Part shown: piece after piece, positions 6,699-11,011 of the stretch | Layout: each line of letters begins with the position of its first letter | Position numbering within the stretch: the stretch's first letter is position 1 | Assembly: GCA_014377795.1 (NCBI GenBank) | Contig: JACMOY010000062.1 | Span: 1 to 11,011, forward strand | DNA: 11,011 nt | From: Actinomycetota bacterium | Lineage (GTDB): Bacteria; Actinomycetota; Actinomycetes; Actinomycetales; Angustibacteraceae | Direction: 5' to 3' | Notes under the pieces: generated by a model | What the model was told of the DNA's origin: nothing | Databases searched by the model: none | The model's input: only the letters and a program-made list of their open reading frames with translations | Made by a program: the position numbers and the translations under genes

Positions 6699-6724
6699 TC
6701 GCCGGTCCCCGTCACGTGATCTGG
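6699..6724 (+). repeat. Right arm of the 26-bp inverted repeat
   Basis: TCGCCGGTCCCCGTCACG, then T (mismatch), then GATCTGG. It includes the in-frame GTG at 6716, and its last bases overlap the CTGGGA that is the only ribosome-binding-like sequence for the ATG at 6734. Confidence 0.9.
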
Positions 6725-6731
6725 GACGACT
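6725..6731 (+). repeat. Right copy of imperfect 7-bp direct repeat (possible target-site duplication)
   Basis: GACGACT begins at the base after the right inverted-repeat arm and matches GACAACT (6456-6462) at 6 of 7 positions. It ends 2 nt before the HD-GYP ATG. Confidence 0.45.
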
Positions 6732-6733
6732 GG

Positions 6734-8125
6734 ATGGGCGGAGAGTTGTCGATCGAGTCGCGTCGTGTTCACGTGTTCGTTTCGGTTGTCGCTCTCGTCG
6801 CCATCGTCGGGACCGTTGTGGCCGCTCGCAACTGGCCGGTGCAACGGTGGTTGCCGGTCCTCGCTCTCTCCGCACTGTGCGTGATCGGTGATCAGTGGCG
6901 GGTGAGGAGACTCCCCAATGACACTGACCTGTCGTTCAACGCCATCGTCCAGCTGGCTGCACTCGTCCTCGCTGGCCCCGTAGCGGCACTCGTGGTGGCT
7001 GCCTCCCCGGCGCTTTTTGCCTTGCGCAACCGACGGCTCATCACCCAGGTGTTCAACGTGGCGATGATGGCCGTGGTCACTCTCGTGGCGGGGACGTCGT
7101 ACTACGTGTTTGGCGGCGCCTGGGGGCAGGGGCAAGGTTCCTCATCGACGCTCATCCTGCTGCACGTCGCGGTTCCCTTGATGCTTGCCAACTCGGCTCA
7201 GTGCCTGGCCAACGCGGCGCTGCTCGCGGGTGTGATCTCGTTGGACCAGAAGGTGCCGTACCGCGAGGTGATCGTCGGGATCCTGCGCAGCGGGGGAGTG
7301 GCCTACGTCGGGTACGGCATCTTCGGCCTGCTGCTCGCGGTGCTGTGGGACGGCGCCGAGATCGGCGCGCTCTCAGCCGTGCTGGTGCTGGCGCCCCTGT
7401 TCGTCGCGCGGTGGGCCTTCGCCCAGTACGCCGAGGAGCACGCCGCTCACGACCGCACGGTGGCGGCACTGGTCAGAGCGGTCGAGGCCAAGGACTTCTA
7501 CACCCGTGGTCACAGCGAGCGGGTGGCCAAGGCGTCCGTCCTGATCGCGCGGGTCGTGGGGCTCTCGCAGCAGCGGACGTCGACCCTGCACTTCGCCGGC
7601 ATGCTGCACGACGTCGGCAAGCTCGCCGTACCGACCCGGGTGCTGCAGAAGACGGGTGCGCTGTCGGACGAGGAGTTCGCGGCGATCGCCCGCCACCCCG
7701 TGCGCGGCCTGGAGATGGTGCGTGAGATGGAGTTCCTCGGCGAGGCGTTCAAGGGGATCCTGCACCACCACGAGCGCCTCGACGGCCGCGGCTACCCGAT
7801 GGGGCTGTCGGGCACCTCGATCCCCGAGTTCGCGCGCATCATCTCCGTGGCCGACGCGTTCGACTCGATGACGTCGACCAGGTCCTACCGCCAGGCGCGC
7901 GACGTCGAGCAGGCGCTGGTCGAGCTGGACCGCTGCGTCGGCACGCAGTTCGACCCCACCTACGTCGACGCCCTGCACACGGCGCTGGAGCGGACGGCCT
8001 GGCAGCCGACCACGACGGTGGACCCCGTCGCCGCCGTGGTCGAGGGTGTCGACGAGCTCGACCACGACGACCCTCGGGCGCCGATCCGGCGTCAGGTCGC
8101 CACCCCGCACCGGGGCGTCGGTTGA
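6734..8125 (+). CDS. Membrane-anchored HD-GYP domain protein (cyclic-di-GMP phosphodiesterase type)
   Basis: HD-GYP proteins hydrolyse cyclic di-GMP. From the ATG at 6734 the protein has 463 residues. Residues 10-225 contain about six or seven hydrophobic segments (such as 12-30, 66-92, 102-126, 180-222) forming a membrane sensor region. The C-terminal HD-GYP domain (about 245-415) has every metal and signature residue: E251, H260 (YTRGHSERV), H292-D293 (LHDVGK), H321, H344-H346 with HHHERLDGRGYP at 344-355, and D374. The tail after 420 is variable. A GTG at 6716 would add 6 residues, but it lies inside the inverted repeat. The ribosome binding site is weak (CTGGGA, 7-nt spacing). Codon use in the first ~150 codons is clearly less G/C-ending than in the HD-GYP part. 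The stop overlaps the next gene in TTGA. Confidence 0.92.
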   Translation: MGGELSIESRRVHVFVSVVALVAIVGTVVAARNWPVQRWLPVLALSALCVIGDQWRVRRLPNDTDLSFNAIVQLAALVLAGPVAALVVAASPALFALRNRRLITQVFNVAMMAVVTLVAGTSYYVFGGAWGQGQGSSSTLILLHVAVPLMLANSAQCLANAALLAGVISLDQKVPYREVIVGILRSGGVAYVGYGIFGLLLAVLWDGAEIGALSAVLVLAPLFVARWAFAQYAEEHAAHDRTVAALVRAVEAKDFYTRGHSERVAKASVLIARVVGLSQQRTSTLHFAGMLHDVGKLAVPTRVLQKTGALSDEEFAAIARHPVRGLEMVREMEFLGEAFKGILHHHERLDGRGYPMGLSGTSIPEFARIISVADAFDSMTSTRSYRQARDVEQALVELDRCVGTQFDPTYVDALHTALERTAWQPTTTVDPVAAVVEGVDELDHDDPRAPIRRQVATPHRGVG

Positions 8126-9435
8126 GGTCACGCTCCGCGGCGTCCGGCTCGTTGCGTCGCACGAGGTCCCCGCGCCTGACGGTGAGCGCCCTGGTCACGG
8201 CTGTCGCGGTGCTGGGCGTGATCACGGCCCTCACCACGTCGGTCACCGCGATCCAGCGCGGCCAGACCCCGCACCACCTCGAGGTCGTCGCGGCGTTCTT
8301 CGTCGCCATCGCGGTCGGCGAGTGCCTGCGGGTGTGGCTGCCCGGTGGTCGCGACGCGGCGCCGATCGGGACGGCGGCGGCGCTGGCGTTCGCCCTGCTT
8401 CCCCACCAGGGCGGGTGGAGCACCTACGGCAGCGGCACCGTCATCGTCGTGGTGACAGCGGCCACGCTCGTCGGTGTCAGCCCGCACCTGCTCTCGGGGC
8501 GGTTCGTCGACCGTGACGGGGTCGCCCACCGGTTGATCACCACCGGGGTGCTCGCGGTGCTGTTCCGCAGTGTCCCGGTGGGGCCGCAGGGTCCGCTCTC
8601 GGCCGTCGTCGAGGCGTGGACCCGCAACCGCTGGGCGGTGGCGCTGGTCATGGTCGGGCTGGTCGCCCTGACCATGCTGCTCGACACCGCGCTGGCGTCG
8701 GCGCTGCGGTCAGCCCGTGACCGGTCCCGGCTCCGTTCGGTGCTGCGGGACGAGCTGCGCAGCATCGTCGGGATGGGCAGTGCGATCGGCTCGACCGGCA
8801 TCCTGATCGCCCTGGCCACCCGCCCCATGCACCTGGTGGCGCTGCCGGTGTTCCTCGCCCCGCTGATGCTGACCCAGTTCGCCTTCCGGCGGTTCGCGAC
8901 GGTGCGCGAGACGTACAACCAGACGATCCGCTCGCTCTCGCGGGTCACCGAGCTCGGTGGGTACACCGAGACGGGGCACTCGGTGCGCGTCGCCGAGCTC
9001 GCCCTCGCGATGGGCCGCGACCTCGGTCTGAGTGAGCGCGACCTGCGCGACCTCGAGTACGCCGCCCTGCTGCACGACATCGGCCAGCTGTCCCTGGCCG
9101 AGCCGATTCCCGGCGGGGCCACGCTGATGGCCGCGCCCGGCGAGCAGCGGCGGATCGCGGGACTCGGGGCCGAGGTCGTGCGACAGGCCGGCGTCCTGGA
9201 CGCTGTCGCGACCATCGTCGAGCTGCAGACCGCCTCGTACCGGCGCGAGGGCGAGGACGACGTCCCGCTGGCCAGCCGCATCATCAAGGTGGCCAACGCC
9301 TACGACGACCTGGTCGGCGACACTCTCGAGGGCGGACGCCGGTCCGCCGGGCTCGAGCGGATCGGTCTGGGCCTCGCGCGCGAGTACGACCCCCGCGTCG
9401 TCGCGTCGCTGTCGCGGGTTCTCGCCCAGGTCTGA
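8122..9435 (+). CDS. Membrane HD-domain protein, degenerate HD-GYP
   Basis: The 437-residue protein begins at a TTG overlapping the previous stop (TTGA), so it is probably translated by reinitiation; a GTG at residue 21 is an alternative start. A basic N-terminus (R2-R18) precedes about seven hydrophobic segments (20-45, 53-73, 79-94, 103-118, 132-150, 170-190, 214-250). The HD domain follows (about 265-430): E277, H286 (YTETGHSVRV), H318-D319 (LHDIGQ) and D395 (ANAYDD) remain. However, the His after the HD motif, the HH pair and the whole DGxGYP loop are lost; TIVELQTASYRREGEDD at 364-380 stands there. A dinuclear metal site might survive, but cyclic-di-GMP hydrolysis looks unlikely. It probably serves as a partner, sensor or alternative hydrolase working with the upstream intact HD-GYP protein. 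Confidence 0.88.
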   Translation: MRSRSAASGSLRRTRSPRLTVSALVTAVAVLGVITALTTSVTAIQRGQTPHHLEVVAAFFVAIAVGECLRVWLPGGRDAAPIGTAAALAFALLPHQGGWSTYGSGTVIVVVTAATLVGVSPHLLSGRFVDRDGVAHRLITTGVLAVLFRSVPVGPQGPLSAVVEAWTRNRWAVALVMVGLVALTMLLDTALASALRSARDRSRLRSVLRDELRSIVGMGSAIGSTGILIALATRPMHLVALPVFLAPLMLTQFAFRRFATVRETYNQTIRSLSRVTELGGYTETGHSVRVAELALAMGRDLGLSERDLRDLEYAALLHDIGQLSLAEPIPGGATLMAAPGEQRRIAGLGAEVVRQAGVLDAVATIVELQTASYRREGEDDVPLASRIIKVANAYDDLVGDTLEGGRRSAGLERIGLGLAREYDPRVVASLSRVLAQV

Positions 9436-9487
9436 GCAGCATCGGGCGGCCAGGAACAGGCGGCCCAGCACTCAAGTCCGCCGTCCG

Positions 9488-9500
9488 CGAATCCGATTCG
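9488..9500. promoter_or_regulatory. 13-bp palindrome abutting the pilT start codon
   Basis: CGAATC-C-GATTCG ends at the base before the ATG at 9501. No Shine-Dalgarno is present. It could be an operator or chance. The 65-nt gap after the HD gene also has two GGCGGCC copies, but I see no clear promoter. Confidence 0.3.
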
Positions 9501-10613
9501 ATGAAGGTGGAAGACACCCTCGCACCCATCGCCAACCCGGTCTCCGTCGCCCCGTTCCTGCGCGCGCTCGTCGAGCTGCGCGGATCCGACCTGCACGTCA
9601 AGGTGGGTTCGCCCGCGCGAGTGCGCATCGACGGCCGGCTGCGCAAGCTGCAGGGCGGCTCGCTGACCCCTGAGGACACCTCGGCGATCGCCGACGAGGT
9701 CATGCGCCCTGACCTGCTTGAGGAGTTCCGGCACACCCACGAGGCGGACTTCGCGTACTCGTTGCCCGGTGTCGGGCGGTTTCGGGTCAACGCCTTCCAG
9801 GCGCGCGGTTCGACGGGTCTGGTCTTTCGCCGGGTGTCGGTGGGTGCGATCCCGCTGGTCGACCTCGGGGTCCCGGACGTCATCAGCGCCCTCGCGCTCG
9901 AACCCCGTGGCCTGGTGCTGGTGACCGGCCCGACCGGGTCGGGCAAGACCACCACCCTCGCCGGGATGGTGGACCACATCAACACCCACCGCGAGTGCCA
10001 CATCGTCACGATCGAGGACCCGATCGAGGTGATGCACCGCGACGCCATGTCGATGATCAACCAGCGTGAGGTGCGCCTGGACACCGCAGACTTCGCGATC
10101 GCCATGCGCGCCGCGATGCGCCAGGACCCCGACGTCATCCTGGTCGGCGAGATGCGTGACCCCGAGACGGTCAAGGCGGCGCTGAGCGCGTCCGAGACCG
10201 GGCACTTCGTCATGTCGACCCTGCACACCACTGACGCGCAGGAGACGGTCGCCCGGATCATCGACTTCTTCCCGCCGCACGAGCAGAAGCAGGTGCGGCT
10301 GGCGCTGGCCGGGTCGCTGCGCGGGATCATCTGCCAACGGCTGGTGCCGCGAGCCGACGGTCAGGGCCGCTGCGTCGTCATGGAGGTGCTCGTCAACACC
10401 GGCCGGGTGGCCGACGCCATCTCCGACCCCGACAAGACGAACACGCTGAACGAGCTGATCCAGGAGGGCGGCTTCTACGGCATGCACACGTTCGACCAGC
10501 ACCTGACGATCCTGATCCGGGACGGCATCGTGACCTTGGAGGACGCCATGTCGGCCTCGACCAACCCGCACGACCTCACCGTCGAGCTGCGCCGCCTCGG
10601 CCTGGTGGCCTGA
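9501..10613 (+). CDS. pilT: PilT-family type IV pilus retraction ATPase
   Basis: PilT hexamers in the cytoplasm depolymerise type IV pili using ATP. At 370 residues the protein is of normal PilT length. The N-terminal PAS-like domain is about 10-120 (GSDLHVKVGSPARVRIDG at 28-45 is typical). The ATPase core has Walker A GPTGSGKT at 143-150, Asp box TIEDPIE at 160-166, Walker B DVILVGEMRD at 211-220 and His box GHFVMSTLHTTDA at 234-246 (H235, H242). The retraction motif usually written AIRNLIRE appears as TNTLNELIQEG at 313-323. The chain is shorter than PilB/GspE proteins and lacks their tetracysteine zinc motif. The ATG has no evident ribosome binding site. It follows the two HD-domain genes by 65 nt in the same direction, which suggests a functional link between cyclic di-GMP and pili. 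No pilin or pilus-assembly gene is visible in the window. Confidence 0.92.
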   Translation: MKVEDTLAPIANPVSVAPFLRALVELRGSDLHVKVGSPARVRIDGRLRKLQGGSLTPEDTSAIADEVMRPDLLEEFRHTHEADFAYSLPGVGRFRVNAFQARGSTGLVFRRVSVGAIPLVDLGVPDVISALALEPRGLVLVTGPTGSGKTTTLAGMVDHINTHRECHIVTIEDPIEVMHRDAMSMINQREVRLDTADFAIAMRAAMRQDPDVILVGEMRDPETVKAALSASETGHFVMSTLHTTDAQETVARIIDFFPPHEQKQVRLALAGSLRGIICQRLVPRADGQGRCVVMEVLVNTGRVADAISDPDKTNTLNELIQEGGFYGMHTFDQHLTILIRDGIVTLEDAMSASTNPHDLTVELRRLGLVA

Positions 10614-10614
10614 C

Positions 10615-10720
10615 CCCTTCCTCCCCCCACCCGGTTTCCTCCCGCCAACCGGCGTCCCGTGCCCGAGATGCCCGGCTCGTGCGGGTTGGGAGGAGGAACG
10701 CGGGGTGGGGGGAAGAAGGG
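10615..10720. terminator. Long imperfect inverted repeat between pilT and the acetyltransferase gene
   Basis: The left arm (10615-10652) and right arm (10682-10720) are complementary over nearly 40 nt with few mismatches. Best blocks are the pyrimidine-rich CTCCCCCCACCC against GGGTGGGGGGAA and TTCCTCC against GGAGGAA, then CCAACC against GGGTTGG. A ~29-nt centre can fold further. The structure starts 1 nt after the pilT stop and ends at the base before the acetyltransferase stop. This is a likely bidirectional terminator; no T-tract is present. Confidence 0.75.
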
Positions 10721-11011
10721 CTAGAGGGTGAGGGCGTACCCGAGCAGGACGACGCCGGGCTCGGGCACCCAGTCCAGGTCGGGTTGGCGGACGAAGCCCA
10801 GCCGCTCGTACAACCGTTGCGCCGCATGCATCTGCGGCTGAGTCGACAGCACGACCCGGCCATGCCCCTCGGACCTGGCCCGGTCCATGCAGGCCCTGAC
10901 CAGCTCGTCGGCCACCCCGCGGGCGCGGGCGGCCGGGTCGACGCCCAGCATCCGCAGCCCGACCTCACCGGACGCCGCCAGCTGGGCCATCGCCGTACCG
11001 CCGGCCACGTA
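10721..11011 (-). CDS. GNAT family N-acetyltransferase (5' end outside window)
   Basis: The frame is open to the window edge (Y-V-A-G-G-T before the first possible internal starts), so the N-terminal half lies beyond position 11011. About 96 residues are visible, comprising the acetyl-CoA-binding part of the GNAT fold: strand beta4 VGLRMLGVDP, the pyrophosphate loop RARGVA (R-x-x-G-x-A), helix alpha3 ADELVRACMDRARSEG, strand beta5 RVVLSTQ, then HAAQRLYERLGFVRQ, the motif-B helix and turn. The end WVPEPGVVLLGYALTL is a usual closing strand. The substrate cannot be told. It converges on pilT across the long inverted repeat. Confidence 0.9.
   Translation of the reverse strand, partial: YVAGGTAMAQLAASGEVGLRMLGVDPAARARGVADELVRACMDRARSEGHGRVVLSTQPQMHAAQRLYERLGFVRQPDLDWVPEPGVVLLGYALTL

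Larger units (their letters stand above)
6463..6724. mobile_element. MITE-like 262-bp element with 26-bp terminal inverted repeats
   Basis: The ends 6463-6488 and 6699-6724 are inverted repeats matching at 25 of 26 positions, enclosing 210 bp. The core 18 bp are perfect: CGTGACGGGGACCGGCGA at 6471-6488 against 6699-6716. One mismatch follows (6470/6717), then 7 matching bp. Imperfect 7-bp direct repeats sit exactly outside both ends. No transposase is encoded; the interior holds three further hairpins and one possible short ORF. This architecture fits a non-autonomous miniature inverted-repeat element that landed 9 nt before the HD-GYP ATG. I do not recognise the arm sequence as that of a particular IS family. 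The alternatives are a large structured RNA leader, or an invertible segment. The inverted repeat is certain; the mobile origin is inferred. Confidence 0.55.

Noticed and set aside
6463..6724. Retron or CRISPR-like structure
   Set aside because: There is no reverse transcriptase, cas gene or repeated spacer pattern; only a single pair of inverted arms.
6425..6733. Known cyclic-di-GMP (GEMM) or cyclic-di-AMP (ydaO) riboswitch
   Set aside because: I could not match the conserved core sequences of either class, despite the suggestive position before a cyclic-di-GMP enzyme gene.
9453..9482. Second SigR-type promoter (GGAAC) upstream of pilT
   Set aside because: At 18-19 nt spacing the downstream triplet is GTC or TCC, not GTT, so the match is too weak.

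Overview
The window is chromosomal DNA of a high-GC actinobacterium. The codons are strongly G/C-ending, and the set rsgA, aroA, a SRAP/YedK-like protein, a SigR/SigH-type ECF sigma factor and its ZAS anti-sigma factor recalls the Mycobacterium tuberculosis Rv3223c-Rv3228 neighbourhood. The extra membrane HD-GYP proteins and PilT-like ATPase suggest a Nocardioides-like member of the Propionibacteriales, but that placement is only an inference.

Left part (1-5426), mostly conserved housekeeping. The end of a DUF2231-like membrane protein (+) converges on a minus-strand operon doxX-aroA-rsgA, in which the genes are 1 nt apart or overlap by 4 nt. Divergently, the SRAP DNA-protein-crosslink protein is followed by sigR-rsrA, the thiol-oxidative-stress sigma/anti-sigma pair. 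Upstream of sigR lie a textbook SigR-type promoter (GGAAT-N18-GTT) and a strong Shine-Dalgarno with an in-frame GTG. These predict a longer SigR isoform, as described for Streptomyces. A 19-bp perfect hairpin separates rsrA from a convergent 24-codon gene for ribosomal protein bL37.

Right part (5540-11011), more accessory. A minus-strand conserved protein of unknown function has a C-terminal half resembling the LeuA regulatory domain. It is divergent from a plus-strand pair of membrane HD-domain proteins: the first has a complete HD-GYP signature (cyclic-di-GMP phosphodiesterase type), the second is degenerate and is coupled to the first by a 4-nt overlap. A PilT-family ATPase follows, and the window ends with a partial GNAT acetyltransferase (-).

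The most unusual structure lies in the 525-nt gap upstream of the HD-GYP gene. Two 26-bp arms in inverted orientation (25/26 matching, 6463-6488 and 6699-6724) enclose 210 bp. They are bordered by 7-bp direct repeats that match at 6 of 7 positions. The interior holds three more hairpins and a possible 23-codon ORF. It looks like a miniature inverted-repeat mobile element (MITE) inserted just before the start codon. If transcribed, it would also form a long RNA stem covering the weak ribosome-binding site of the HD-GYP gene.

All three convergent gene junctions in the window are sealed by inverted repeats that lie at, or within a few nucleotides of, the stop codons.
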